Numbered from the stretch's first letter, positions 50,756 to 59,891 are shown. The stretch is DNA of 64,000 bases from Streptomyces sp. PR69 (GCF_026420845.1 NZ_JAOWCB010000013.1:1-64000), one strand, 5' to 3'. The notes: a model not told the origin generated them from the sequence alone. Numbers and translations: made by a program.

Positions 50756-53620
50756 TCACCCCTTCGGGGTGAGGGTGAGCGTGTCGACGGTCGCCGCGTC
50801 GACCGCCTGCTTCCCGAAGGCCCAGTCGAGCAGCTCGCCCTTGGCCCACTTGTCGGTCTGGTCGGTGTAGTGGGCGTGGTACGCGTGCCCCGACGCGCCG
50901 GCCAGATTGATCCAGCGGGACTTGTCCCAGTCGCCGACGGTGACAACCATCCGCATCGACGGCACCCAGACGACGTCGTATCCGGCGGCCGCGTTCCAGC
51001 CGGTGGCGTTGACGGCCGCCTCGCCGCCGCCCAGGTTCCACGGGCCGCGGTTGAGGATGTGCTGCAGGAAGCCGGGCCCCTCGGCGCCGAGGGTCTGGTT
51101 CTTCAGGGTCAGCTGGTGCAGCCGTCCCCAGGTCCAGGTGGAGGCGTCCTTGCCGAGCTTGGCGGTCAGCTCCCAGCGGGCGTCCTTCATGGCCCGCGCC
51201 AGCAGCTCGTCACGGGTGGCGGTCGCCTTGTCCGTACGGCTGCCAGCGGAGCGCCACCACTGGCTGTTCTCGTCCTTCAGCAGCCGGCGCACCACCTCGT
51301 ACCAGCGGTCGCCGCCGTCGGGCTGGGCGGAGTCGCCGTCGCGCTCGCCGCACTCGCGCACCCACTCGCCCAGGTCGTCGTCGGGAGCGGTGTCATCGGC
51401 CGGGCGGACGTTCAGGCACTCGCCCTCGACGCGGACCTCCTTGGGCAGCTTGTTGCCGAAGGACAGCTTGAGGACATTGCGCCAGACGGCGTTGAAGTAC
51501 GCGGCCGCGCCCGAGTCGGGCTCCTGGGTGTAGTCCCAGCCCTCCAGCAGCTTCTGTGCCTCGCGCACATATGGGTCGGAGACGTCGATCTTCAGCAGAT
51601 AGGGAGTCAGCAGCTTGGCGATCTCGCTGCTGTTGTCCATCTGCATGGTGCGCATGTCCTCGGTGGACACCTTGCCGCCGCCCTGGATCTTCGACTCGAT
51701 CAGATCGTTGATCCGCTGGCTGCGCGCGCCGTAGCCATAATCCTCGGTGATCAGATACGGGTACTTCCCGGCGTCGACCACCGCCTGGTTGGCGGTCACG
51801 ATGTAGCCGCGCTCCGGGTTGTACTCGTACGGCAGCTCGTCGAAGGGGATATAGCCCTTCCAGCGGTACGCGGGGTCCCAGCCGGGCGCCGGGGTCCTGC
51901 CGTCGCCCTTGGCTCGCTGGGGGATCTTGCCGGGGGCCTGGTAGCCGATGTTGCCCTTGGCGTCGGCGTAGATCAGGTTCTGGGAGGGGACCTCGAACTG
52001 CTTGGCGGCGGCCCGGAAGTCCTTGAAGTCCTTGGCGCGGTTCAGGCTGAAGACCGCGTCCATGGAGGTGCCGGGCTGGAGCGCGGTCCACTGGAGGGCG
52101 ACGCCGTAGCCGGTGGCGCGGTCGGGGGCGGAGTTGGCGACGGGGGCGCGCTGGCCGACCGACTCCAGCTGGGTGCTGCGGTCGGAGACCAGCGGGCCGT
52201 GCTCGGTCGAGCGGACCGTGATCTTCTTGTCCGCGCCGCCCGCGACCTTGATGACCTCGTCGCGGACGGTGAGCTTCTTCCACTTGTCGCCCACGAGGTA
52301 GTCCTCGCCGTCGAGCTTCTCCAGATAGAGGTCGGTGACGTCCGCGCCGAGGTTGGTGAAGCCCCAGGCGATGTCCTGGTTATGGCCGATGATCACACCG
52401 GGCATGCCGGAGAAGGTGTAGCCGGCGGTGTCGTACGTGCAGGAGTCCGAGGCCTTACGGCAGTGCAGGCCCATCTGGTACCAGAGAGAGGGCAGCTGCG
52501 GGGCGAGGTGCGGATCGTTGGCCAGCAGCGGCTTGCCGGTGGTCGTGTACGTGCCGGAGACGACCCAGGAGTTGGAGCCGATGCCGCTGCCGTTGGGGCC
52601 GAGGAGCTCCGGGATGGCGTCGAGGGTGTCGGAGAGCGCGGCGAGCTGGGAGGAGAAGCCCCCGGTTCCCGCGCCGCTGCCGGCGCCTGAGCCGGACCCG
52701 ACGCCCGTGCCCGTACCGGAGCCCGTGCCGGAGCCCGTTCCCGTACCGCTGCCGGAGGATGAGCCGTCGTCCGATGATGAGCCGTCACCCGAGGGCGAGC
52801 CGTCGTCCGAGGACGACCCCTCTCCGCCCGAGTCGTCGGAGGGCTTGGCGTCCGGGTCGTACTTCTCCGTGACGGGGTCGATCCCGCCCTCCTCGACGAT
52901 CGGCTTGTTCCGGTTGTACGGATACGGCGGGTACAGCTCCTTGATCTGCTTCTCGTCCAGCCTGCTGGTCAGCAGCGAGCGGTCGATCTCGTCCTGCATA
53001 TTGCCGCGCAGGTCCCACGCCATCGCCTTGAGCCAGGCCACGGAGTCCACCGGGGTCCACGGCTCGGGCGTGTAGTCGTTGGAAAACGCGAGCGCCGCGT
53101 ACTCGACCGAGATGTCCCTGCCCTCGCGCCCCTCCAGGTAGGCGTTGACGCCGTCCGCGTACGCCTGGAGGTTCTTCTTGGCCTCGGCGGACAGCTTGGT
53201 GTCGTACTCCTGCTGCGCCACCCGCCGCCAGCCGAGCGTCCGCAGGAAGGCGTCGGTCTCGACCTGCCCCGAGCCGAACATCTCCGAGAGCCTGCCCGCG
53301 GTCATATGGCGGCGTACGTCCATCTCCCAGAAGCGGTCCTGCGCATGGACGAACCCCTGGGCGCGGAAGAGGTCTTCGTCGCTGTCCGCGTAGATCTGCG
53401 GAATGCCGTAGTCGTCGCGCTTGACCTCGACCGGGCCGCTCAGACCCGCGATCTCTATGGTCCCGGTGGTCTGCGGGAAGGACGCGCGCACGGCGCCGAC
53501 GCTCCAGTACGCCCCATACCCGATGCCCGCGATAAGCGCCAGCACCAGGACGACGACTAGCAGTCGGGCGCGTCGCCCCTTCTTCTTCTTGGGGGAAGAG
53601 GCGGTTGTGTTGGAGGGCAT
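50756..53620 (-). CDS. penicillin acylase family protein
   Basis: Exported Ntn-hydrolase precursor of 954 aa. A Lys/Arg-rich start and one membrane segment (about 19-40) form an anchor or signal. The alpha-chain region begins VEVKRDDYGIPQIYA. The autocleavage point and nucleophile are in GSNSW, with the N-terminal Ser of the beta chain (GIGSNSWVVSG). A spacer of about 50 residues rich in Ser, Gly, Asp and Thr stands shortly before that site. GAAGGA lies before ATG 53620. Members cleave N-acyl amides such as acyl-homoserine lactones or penicillins; the substrate is not predictable. Confidence 0.93.
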   Translation of the reverse strand: MPSNTTASSPKKKKGRRARLLVVVLVLALIAGIGYGAYWSVGAVRASFPQTTGTIEIAGLSGPVEVKRDDYGIPQIYADSDEDLFRAQGFVHAQDRFWEMDVRRHMTAGRLSEMFGSGQVETDAFLRTLGWRRVAQQEYDTKLSAEAKKNLQAYADGVNAYLEGREGRDISVEYAALAFSNDYTPEPWTPVDSVAWLKAMAWDLRGNMQDEIDRSLLTSRLDEKQIKELYPPYPYNRNKPIVEEGGIDPVTEKYDPDAKPSDDSGGEGSSSDDGSPSGDGSSSDDGSSSGSGTGTGSGTGSGTGTGVGSGSGAGSGAGTGGFSSQLAALSDTLDAIPELLGPNGSGIGSNSWVVSGTYTTTGKPLLANDPHLAPQLPSLWYQMGLHCRKASDSCTYDTAGYTFSGMPGVIIGHNQDIAWGFTNLGADVTDLYLEKLDGEDYLVGDKWKKLTVRDEVIKVAGGADKKITVRSTEHGPLVSDRSTQLESVGQRAPVANSAPDRATGYGVALQWTALQPGTSMDAVFSLNRAKDFKDFRAAAKQFEVPSQNLIYADAKGNIGYQAPGKIPQRAKGDGRTPAPGWDPAYRWKGYIPFDELPYEYNPERGYIVTANQAVVDAGKYPYLITEDYGYGARSQRINDLIESKIQGGGKVSTEDMRTMQMDNSSEIAKLLTPYLLKIDVSDPYVREAQKLLEGWDYTQEPDSGAAAYFNAVWRNVLKLSFGNKLPKEVRVEGECLNVRPADDTAPDDDLGEWVRECGERDGDSAQPDGGDRWYEVVRRLLKDENSQWWRSAGSRTDKATATRDELLARAMKDARWELTAKLGKDASTWTWGRLHQLTLKNQTLGAEGPGFLQHILNRGPWNLGGGEAAVNATGWNAAAGYDVVWVPSMRMVVTVGDWDKSRWINLAGASGHAYHAHYTDQTDKWAKGELLDWAFGKQAVDAATVDTLTLTPKG

Positions 53621-53806
53621 CGCTGTCCTTCGAGGGGCAGGGTGGTCCTGGAGTGCTGGAGCAACTGTAGGCGCAGCGCCCGGCCCGCCCCCACGGCGGT
53701 GTCCGTAAGACCGGCTGATCCGCCCCTCGCGCCCCGTACACCCGTTCGGACGCATCAGGGAAACGTTAATGATTAGGTAAGGTAACAAAACGAAATACGA
53801 CAACGC

Positions 53807-55351
53807 ATGTGCGTCGGACATGTGCCGAGCAGCGCACCTGACAGGAAGGACCGGCCGCTGACTGTCCACCAGCTCAACGAACTCCTGCTGATGTGCTCGC
53901 TCGTGCTGCTCATCGCGGTCGCCGCGGTGCGCGTCTCCTCCCGGAGCGGGCTGCCCAGCCTGCTGCTCTACCTGGGGATCGGCATCGCGATCGGCCAGGA
54001 CGGAATCTTCAACGTCCGCTTCGACAACGCCGAACTGACCCAGGTGATCGGCTATGCGGCCCTTGTGGTGATTCTGGCCGAGGGCGGTCTGGGCACCAAG
54101 TGGAAGGAGATCAGACCCGCGCTGCCGATGGCGGCCGTGCTGGCGACCGTCGGCGTCGCGGTGAGCGTGGGCGTCACCGCGGCGGGCGCGCACTATCTCG
54201 TGGGGCTGGAGTGGCGGCAATCCCTGATCATCGGAGCGGTCGTCTCCTCGACGGACGCCGCCGCCGTCTTCTCCGTACTGCGCAAGGTGCCGCTGCCCTC
54301 CCGGGTGACGGGCGTGCTGGAGGCGGAGTCCGGTTTCAACGACGCCCCCGTGGTGATCCTGGTCGTGGCCTTCTCCACGACCGGCCCCGTCGACGCGTGG
54401 TATCTGCTCATCGGCAAGATCGCGCTGGAGCTGGCCATCGGCGCCGGGGTCGGCGTCGCGGTCGGCTGGCTGGGCGCGTACGGGCTGCGCCGGGTGGCGC
54501 TGCCCGCGTCCGGCCTCTACCCCATCGCCGTCATGGCGATCGCGGTGGCGGCGTACGCGGCCGGGGCCATGGCCCACGGCAGCGGCTTCCTCGCCGTCTA
54601 TCTGGCCTCGGTGGTCCTCGGGAACTCACGGCTGCCGCACGCTCCGGCGACCCGCGGTTTCGCCGAGGGAGTGGGCTGGATCGCCCAGATCGGGATGTTC
54701 GTGCTGCTCGGCCTGCTGGTCACCCCGCATGAGCTGGTCGACGACTTCTGGCCCGCGGTGGCGGTGGGGCTGGTGCTGACGATGGTGGCGCGGCCGCTGT
54801 CCGTGTTCGGCGGCCTGCTGCCGTTCCGCGTCCCGTGGCAGGAGATGACGCTGATGTCCTGGGCCGGGCTGCGCGGCGCGGTGCCGATCATCCTGGCGAC
54901 GATCCCGATGGTGTCCGGCATCCGGGGCAGCGACCGGGTCTTCAACATCGTCTTTGTGCTGGTCGTCGTGTACACGCTGGTGCAGGGGCCGACGCTGCCC
55001 TGGCTGGCGAGGGCCCTGCGGCTCGGCCCCTCGGACACGGCCGCCGATCTGGGCATCGAGTCCGCCCCGCTGGAGCGGCTGCGCGGACATCTGCTGTCGT
55101 TGTCCATCCCGGACGGGTCGAAGATGCACGGCGTGGAGGTCGCGGAGCTGCGGCTGCCTGCCGGGGCGGCCGTCACCCTGGTCGTACGGGACGGCAAGAG
55201 CTTTGTGCCGCTGCCGACGACCGCACTGCGGCAGGGCGACGAGCTGCTGGTGGTGGCGACCGATCCGGTGCGGGACGCGGCAGAGCGGCGGCTGCGGGCC
55301 GTGGGGCAGGGCGGCAAGCTGGCGTACTGGCTGGGGACGCGTCCCGGCTGA
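53807..55351 (+). CDS. potassium/proton antiporter (CPA1, NhaP2-like) with TrkA-C domain
   Basis: Membrane protein of about 497-514 aa. About twelve helices with the ion-binding ESGFNDAP motif near residue 175 and SWAGLRGAVPIILA near 360 are followed by a cytoplasmic TrkA-C domain (about 440-500, ending near PLPTTALRQGDELLVVA). Family members begin right at the VHQLNELLL helix. CTG 53858 lies 7 bases after AGGAAGGA and would give exactly that start; ATG 53807 has no ribosome site. The gene is divergent from the acylase across an AT-rich promoter. Confidence 0.9.
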   Translation: MCVGHVPSSAPDRKDRPLTVHQLNELLLMCSLVLLIAVAAVRVSSRSGLPSLLLYLGIGIAIGQDGIFNVRFDNAELTQVIGYAALVVILAEGGLGTKWKEIRPALPMAAVLATVGVAVSVGVTAAGAHYLVGLEWRQSLIIGAVVSSTDAAAVFSVLRKVPLPSRVTGVLEAESGFNDAPVVILVVAFSTTGPVDAWYLLIGKIALELAIGAGVGVAVGWLGAYGLRRVALPASGLYPIAVMAIAVAAYAAGAMAHGSGFLAVYLASVVLGNSRLPHAPATRGFAEGVGWIAQIGMFVLLGLLVTPHELVDDFWPAVAVGLVLTMVARPLSVFGGLLPFRVPWQEMTLMSWAGLRGAVPIILATIPMVSGIRGSDRVFNIVFVLVVVYTLVQGPTLPWLARALRLGPSDTAADLGIESAPLERLRGHLLSLSIPDGSKMHGVEVAELRLPAGAAVTLVVRDGKSFVPLPTTALRQGDELLVVATDPVRDAAERRLRAVGQGGKLAYWLGTRPG

Positions 55352-55684
55352 CGAGCGGCTAGGGAGCGGCTGTGGTGACCTGCCAGGAGGATCCGGGCCG
55401 GGCCGGGCCGGGCAGAACGGAACAGGAAGGTTATGTTCCGGTTAATCGCAGGCGGAGATTGATCCATGTCGCCGGTTTCACAGGCGGAACCGCCATGATC
55501 CCTGTACCATGAAGGCACACTGATCGACCAACTCTGCCTGATGCAGAGCTGGCGCGACCGTATGGCGGCCGCGGAGCCCTCTTGAGCGGGCCCCGGTATC
55601 TACCGCAGTTCCGCGCAAGAGGACAGCTCTCGGCTGCTCCCGTCACCCCGGGGAGCGCTACCAGGCGGCAGAAAGGCCAGGGCC
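55352..55684. other. intergenic region before the MFS gene
   Basis: 333 bp without a supported gene. It has AT-richer patches (around 55430-55450 with TTCCGGTTAA) that may be promoter DNA. No strong palindrome was found. Confidence 0.5.
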
Positions 55685-56953
55685 GTGGCATCCACGGTCG
55701 CCACTGAGAAGCGCCCCGGATACGGGCAGCTGCTGCGCACCCCCGGAGCGTGGACCTTCCTGCTCCCCGGCTTCTTCGCACGGCAGCCCTTCGCGATGCT
55801 GACCATCGGCATCGTGCTGCTGGTGCAGCACACCACCGGCTCCTACGGCACCGCGGGCGCCGTCGCCGCCGCCACCGGCGTCTCCATGGCGCTGTTCGCG
55901 CCGCAGAGCGGCAAGCTCGCGGACCGCTTCGGGCAGCGCGCGGTGCTGATGCCGGGCGTACTGGTGCACGCGGCGTCGGGCGGCGCCCTGACCGCGCTGG
56001 CGCTCGCCGACGCACCCCTGTGGGCGCTGTTCGCCGCCGCCGTGCCGACCGGCGCTTCGGTGCCCCAGGTCGGCCCCATGGTGCGGGCCCGCTGGGCGGC
56101 CAGGCTGGAGGGCTCTCCGCTGATGTCGACGGCGGCGGCCTTCGAGTCGGTGACGGACGAGTTCACCTTTGTCGTGGGGCCGGTCCTCGCGACCGCCCTG
56201 TGCACCGGCGTGCACCCGGCCGCCGGACTGATCGCGGAAGCCGGGCTGACCGTCGTCGGCGGTCTCCTCTTCGCGTCCCAGCGCCGTACCCAGCCCGCCC
56301 CGCGCCCCGCCGCCACCGCGTCCGCGCCGCACGCCTCCGCCCTCTCCGTGCCGGGCGTGCGGGTGCTGGCCGTCGCCTTCCTCGGCATCGGCTCGGTCTT
56401 CGGCGGCATGCAGGTCTCGCTCACCGCCTTCTCCGAGGAGATCGGCAACCCCGGCGTCAACGGCCTGCTGTACGGGACCTTCGCGGCCGGCAATATGCTC
56501 GCCGGCATCGCCTGCGGGGCCATCGCCTGGAAGAGCGGCCCGCGGCGGCGGCTGATCCTGGGCTACGCCGCGCTGACCCTCGCCGCCTCCGGGCTGTGGG
56601 CGGTCCACTCGGCGGCGCTGCTCGCCGCGCTCGGCCTGCTGGTCGGACTGTGCATCGCGCCGGCCCTGATCACCGGCTACACGCTCGTCGAGACCCTGGT
56701 GCCCGCCTCCGCCCGGACCGAGGCGTTCACCTGGCTGACGGGCGCGGTCGCCCTGGGGCAGGCCTCGGCGGTGACGGTGGCCGGACAGCTCACCGACGCC
56801 CATGGCTCCGCGGCCGGGTTCACCGTGCCGCTGATGGGCACAGCCCTCGCTCTGGCCACTCTCGTCACCCTGCGCTCGCGGCTGTCGCCGAAGGCGCGGG
56901 GACGGATCGCGGCACGTGGCGTCGGTCACCGCGTGCCCGTGACGGTGGACTGA
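55685..56953 (+). CDS. MFS transporter
   Basis: Membrane protein of 422 aa with twelve helices in two halves. The MFS A-like loop is SGKLADRFGQRAVL, and a central cytoplasmic Ala/Pro-rich linker separates the halves. GTG 55685. It resembles efflux or nutrient permeases of streptomycetes without a clear substrate. Its stop is 68 bp ahead of the Ruc-like gene and about 30 bp before the CIRCE element. Confidence 0.88.
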   Translation: MASTVATEKRPGYGQLLRTPGAWTFLLPGFFARQPFAMLTIGIVLLVQHTTGSYGTAGAVAAATGVSMALFAPQSGKLADRFGQRAVLMPGVLVHAASGGALTALALADAPLWALFAAAVPTGASVPQVGPMVRARWAARLEGSPLMSTAAAFESVTDEFTFVVGPVLATALCTGVHPAAGLIAEAGLTVVGGLLFASQRRTQPAPRPAATASAPHASALSVPGVRVLAVAFLGIGSVFGGMQVSLTAFSEEIGNPGVNGLLYGTFAAGNMLAGIACGAIAWKSGPRRRLILGYAALTLAASGLWAVHSAALLAALGLLVGLCIAPALITGYTLVETLVPASARTEAFTWLTGAVALGQASAVTVAGQLTDAHGSAAGFTVPLMGTALALATLVTLRSRLSPKARGRIAARGVGHRVPVTVD

Positions 56954-56983
56954 AGCAGCGGAATAGGTCACTATGGAGTGTCG

Positions 56984-57010
56984 TTAGCACTCAATGAGTC
57001 AGAGTGCCAG
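56984..57010. promoter_or_regulatory. CIRCE-type element (HrcA operator)
   Basis: TTAGCACTC, 9 bases, GAGTGCCAG matches TTAGCACTC-N9-GAGTGCTAA in 16 of 18 arm positions. It lies just before the ribosome site of the Ruc-like gene. HrcA represses genes under this operator until heat or protein stress. Confidence 0.8.
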
Positions 57011-57021
57011 GAGGAAGACAA

Positions 57022-57345
57022 GTGCCGACCTACCAGTACCAGTGCACCGAGTGCGGCGAGGGCCTCGAGGCGGTGCAGAAGTTCACCGATGACGCCCTGA
57101 CCGTATGCCCCAGCTGCGACGGACGCCTGAAGAAGGTGTTCTCGGCAGTCGGCATCGTCTTCAAGGGCTCCGGCTTCTACCGCAACGACAGCCGCGGCGC
57201 TTCGTCCGGCAGCTCCCCCGCCGCGTCGTCGAAGACCGCGTCCGCGTCCTCGTCCTCGTCGGACTCCTCCTCCGCGGGCTCGTCGGCGGCGAAGTCCTCC
57301 GACGCGAAGCCGGCCGCGGCGGCGGGCTCCGGCGCCGCCGCCTGA
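57022..57345 (+). CDS. FmdB-family zinc-ribbon protein, Ruc-like redox-regulated chaperone
   Basis: Protein of 107 aa. The N-terminal zinc ribbon has CTEC and CPSC pairs (residues about 8-11 and 32-35). The rest is a Ser/Ala-rich disordered tail. This is the layout of Mycobacterium Ruc (Rv0991c), a chaperone switched on by oxidation of its zinc Cys and controlled by HrcA. GTG 57022 follows AGGAGGAAGA; the earlier in-frame GTG 57004 lies inside the CIRCE element. The chaperone role here is inferred from family and operator. Confidence 0.83.
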   Translation: MPTYQYQCTECGEGLEAVQKFTDDALTVCPSCDGRLKKVFSAVGIVFKGSGFYRNDSRGASSGSSPAASSKTASASSSSSDSSSAGSSAAKSSDAKPAAAAGSGAAA

Positions 57346-57467
57346 CTCACGGCCCTACAGGACCTCCAGGGGCCGCAGGCTCTTCAGGGCCCCGTCGTAC
57401 ACCCTGTACGGCGGGGCCCTCGCCATGTGCGCACAGGCGTGCGGAACGTGCGGCTACTGTGACCGCC

Positions 57468-58391
57468 ATGGCGACGACCAAGACGACCGAGACGGCCGGG
57501 GCGACCAACGCGGCCGCGAGCGCGAACACGACCACGGCAGCGGCGGCAGCAGCAGCGGCAGAGACGGCCGAGATCGGTGTGATCGGCGGCTCCGGGTTCT
57601 ACTCGTTCCTGGACGACGTCACCGAGATCCAGGTGGAGACCCCGTACGGCAGCCCAAGCGACTCCCTCTTCCTCGGCGAGATCGCCGGACGCCGGGTCGC
57701 CTTCCTGCCCCGGCACGGGCGGGGCCACCATCTGCCGCCGCACCGCATCAACTACCGGGCCAATCTGTGGGCGCTGCGGTCCGTGGGCGTGCGCCAGGTG
57801 CTGGGGCCCTGTGCCGTGGGCGGGCTGCGGCCGGAGTACGGGCCCGGCACACTGCTCGTGCCCGACCAGCTGGTGGACCGCACCAAGGCGCGCGCGCAGA
57901 CGTACTACGACGGGCTGCCGCTGCCGGACGGCGTCATCCCCAACGTGGTGCATGTGTCGCCTGCCGACCCGTACTGCCCCGAGGGGCGCAGGGCCGCCCT
58001 GACGGCGGCACGCGAACAGGACTGGGAGGCCGTCGACGGCGGAACGCTGGTGGTGGTCGAGGGTCCGCGCTTCTCGACGCGGGCCGAATCGCGCTGGCAT
58101 GCGGCCATGGGCTGGTCGGTGGTGGGCATGACCGGCCACCCCGAGGCGGTGCTCGCCCGGGAGCTGGAGCTCTGCTACACGTCGATCACACTGGTGACGG
58201 ACCTGGACGCGGGCGCGGAGGCCGGGGAGGGCGTCTCCCACGAGGAGGTGCTGAAGGTGTTCGCCTCCAATGTGGACCGGCTGCGCAAGGTGCTGTTCGA
58301 GACGGTGTCCCTGCTGCCGGAGACCGACACCCGGCGGTGCCTGTGCACGCATGCGCTGGACGGGGTGGATCCGGGGATCGCGCTGCCCTGA
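57468..58391 (+). CDS. mtnP: S-methyl-5'-thioadenosine phosphorylase
   Basis: Enzyme of 307 aa of methionine salvage that phosphorolyses MTA to adenine and MTR-1-P. IGVIGGSGFYSFLDD, the FLPRHGRGHHLPPHRINYRAN segment and EGPRFSTRAESR are the family motifs. An Ala/Thr-rich extension of about 33 residues precedes the fold. ATG 57468 is chosen; GTG 57459 is an alternative. It follows the Ruc gene on the same strand with 122 bp between. Confidence 0.92.
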   Translation: MATTKTTETAGATNAAASANTTTAAAAAAAAETAEIGVIGGSGFYSFLDDVTEIQVETPYGSPSDSLFLGEIAGRRVAFLPRHGRGHHLPPHRINYRANLWALRSVGVRQVLGPCAVGGLRPEYGPGTLLVPDQLVDRTKARAQTYYDGLPLPDGVIPNVVHVSPADPYCPEGRRAALTAAREQDWEAVDGGTLVVVEGPRFSTRAESRWHAAMGWSVVGMTGHPEAVLARELELCYTSITLVTDLDAGAEAGEGVSHEEVLKVFASNVDRLRKVLFETVSLLPETDTRRCLCTHALDGVDPGIALP

Positions 58392-58424
58392 TCCCGTCCC
58401 GCGCCCCTCTTGTGGGTGAGGGAG

Positions 58425-58451
58425 TTATCCACAAGGCCCCGCCTGTCCACA
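58425..58451 (+). other. two DnaA-box-like sequences
   Basis: TTATCCACA (58425-58433) and CTGTCCACA (58443-58451) stand in the same direction 9 bp apart, between mtnP and the SAF-domain gene. They fit the DnaA consensus, but two boxes do not make an origin. Confidence 0.6.
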
Positions 58452-58531
58452 GGCCGCTGCGGGCTTTCGGCGGATGGCGGATCGTGAGGGGCGTTCGGTT
58501 CGACGCGCTTCTCACGACGGGCGGTACGGCG

Positions 58532-59242
58532 ATGTCCTTCTCTCCTGCTTCCTCCACTCCTGCTTCCCCCACTCCTGCTTCCTCTGCCTCCTCTATCTCC
58601 TCTGCCTCTGCTTCTGCTTCTGCTTCTGCCGGTCCCAATTCGCCTTCCTCGTGTTCGGCGGCGCACCGGCTGCCGCAGTCGGTGCCGGATCCGGTCAGGG
58701 TGCCGCTGTTCGCCCCTCTGCGGGTACGGGGCGGGAGGCAGCGGCTGCGCAGGGCGCTGCTCCGCCGCCGGAGGGCGCTGGCAGCCGGGCTCGCGGTGAC
58801 GGCCGCGGCGCTGGCGGCTTCGAGCGCGCACGGCCTGGAGGGTACGCGGGGCCCGGCCGGGTCGGGCGCGGACGCCAAGGCTGCGGCAGCGGCGGCAGCA
58901 GCGGCGCATCCGGCCCGGTCGCCAGTGGAGATGGTGTCGGCGCCGGTGCGGATCGCGGATGCGGCGACGGTCAGGCTGCTGCGGCCGGGCGACCGCGTGG
59001 ATGTGATCGCCTCGGCGCTCTCCTCCGTGGGGGAGGCGAGCGAGGCGCACATCGTGGCCACGGGGGTCCGGGTGGCCGAGGTGCCACGGCCGCCGGAGCC
59101 TTCCACTGCCTCGGCGGCCTCGGCCGCTCTGCCCCCTTCGTCCGACGGCGGCGCGCTCGTCGTGCTGACGGCGCCGCGCCAGGTCGCCGCCAAGCTCGCG
59201 GGTGCGGGCGCGACGTCCCGGCTGGCGGTGATCGTGTGCTGA
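58532..59242 (+). CDS. CpaB/RcpC-like SAF-domain membrane protein
   Basis: Protein of about 236 aa. A Ser/Pro/Ala-rich N-terminal stretch encoded by a pyrimidine-rich DNA tract (58535-58632) leads to a membrane helix (about 90-110). A SAF-type segment (PVRIADAATVRLLRPGDRVDV) and a C-terminal strand pattern of the CpaB/RcpC family (ALVVLTAPRQVAAKLAG) follow. Such proteins accompany Flp/Tad pili; no other pilus gene is in this window. ATG 58532 or GTG 58484 may be the start. Confidence 0.8.
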   Translation: MSFSPASSTPASPTPASSASSISSASASASASAGPNSPSSCSAAHRLPQSVPDPVRVPLFAPLRVRGGRQRLRRALLRRRRALAAGLAVTAAALAASSAHGLEGTRGPAGSGADAKAAAAAAAAAHPARSPVEMVSAPVRIADAATVRLLRPGDRVDVIASALSSVGEASEAHIVATGVRVAEVPRPPEPSTASAASAALPPSSDGGALVVLTAPRQVAAKLAGAGATSRLAVIVC

Positions 59243-59389
59243 CGTCCGCGACGGCCGGGACGCCCAGAACTCGTACTGGCGTATCGTCAGGTCACCTGAT
59301 CGCGGGGGCCGAGTGGACAGCGCCGCCCCGCACTGCCGTAGGTTTCGCTTTCGCCGGATGCCACCTTGAACACGAAGAAGGGCCCACGC

Positions 59390-59887
59390 GTGAGCGACAG
59401 CAAGAAGAAGCCGAGCGTCCTGGAAGGCTTCAAGGCGTTCCTGATGCGCGGCAATGTGATCGACCTCGCGGTCGCGGTCGTCATCGGCGCCGCGTTCACC
59501 AACATCGTGAACACGTTGGTGAAGGGCGTCATCAACCCAGTGGTGGGAGCGCTCGGCACCAAGGATCTGGAGTCCTACAGCTCCTGCCTCAAGGGCCCCT
59601 GCGCGGTGGCGGAGGACGGCACGGAGATCGGCATCCGGATCATGTGGGGTTCGGTGCTCGGGGCCACCCTGAGCTTCGTGATCACCGCGGCGGTCGTCTA
59701 CTTCCTGATGGTGCTGCCGATGGCCAGGTATCTGGCGCGCCGGGCAGAGGCGCAGAAGGCGCGGGAAGGGGTGAAGGAGACCCTGGAGGTGACCGAGCTG
59801 GAGGTGCTCAAGGAGATCCGCGACACCCTGGTCGCACAGCGCGGCCCCGGGCAGAGCGTCCCGAGCGGGTCGTCTCCCCAGGGCTGA
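59390..59887 (+). CDS. mscL: large-conductance mechanosensitive channel MscL
   Basis: Channel subunit of 165 aa that opens under high membrane tension. GFKAFLMRGNVIDLAVAVVIGAAFT is standard for the first helix, followed by a periplasmic loop with a two-Cys segment (SSCLKGPC) and a second helix (FVITAAVVYFLMV). The C-terminal helix is charged. GTG 59390 with AAGAAGGG upstream. Normal length for actinobacteria. The loop Cys pair might form a disulfide. Confidence 0.93.
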   Translation: MSDSKKKPSVLEGFKAFLMRGNVIDLAVAVVIGAAFTNIVNTLVKGVINPVVGALGTKDLESYSSCLKGPCAVAEDGTEIGIRIMWGSVLGATLSFVITAAVVYFLMVLPMARYLARRAEAQKAREGVKETLEVTELEVLKEIRDTLVAQRGPGQSVPSGSSPQG

Positions 59888-59891
59888 TCGC

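Noticed and set aside
53765-53800. DmdR-type iron box before the antiporter (TTAGGTAAGGTAAC)
   Set aside because: Only one half resembles the TTAGGTTAG pattern; the second arm does not match, and the gene has no link to iron.
58425-58451. Replication origin
   Set aside because: Only two boxes, no dnaA or dnaN nearby, and no AT-rich unwinding region.
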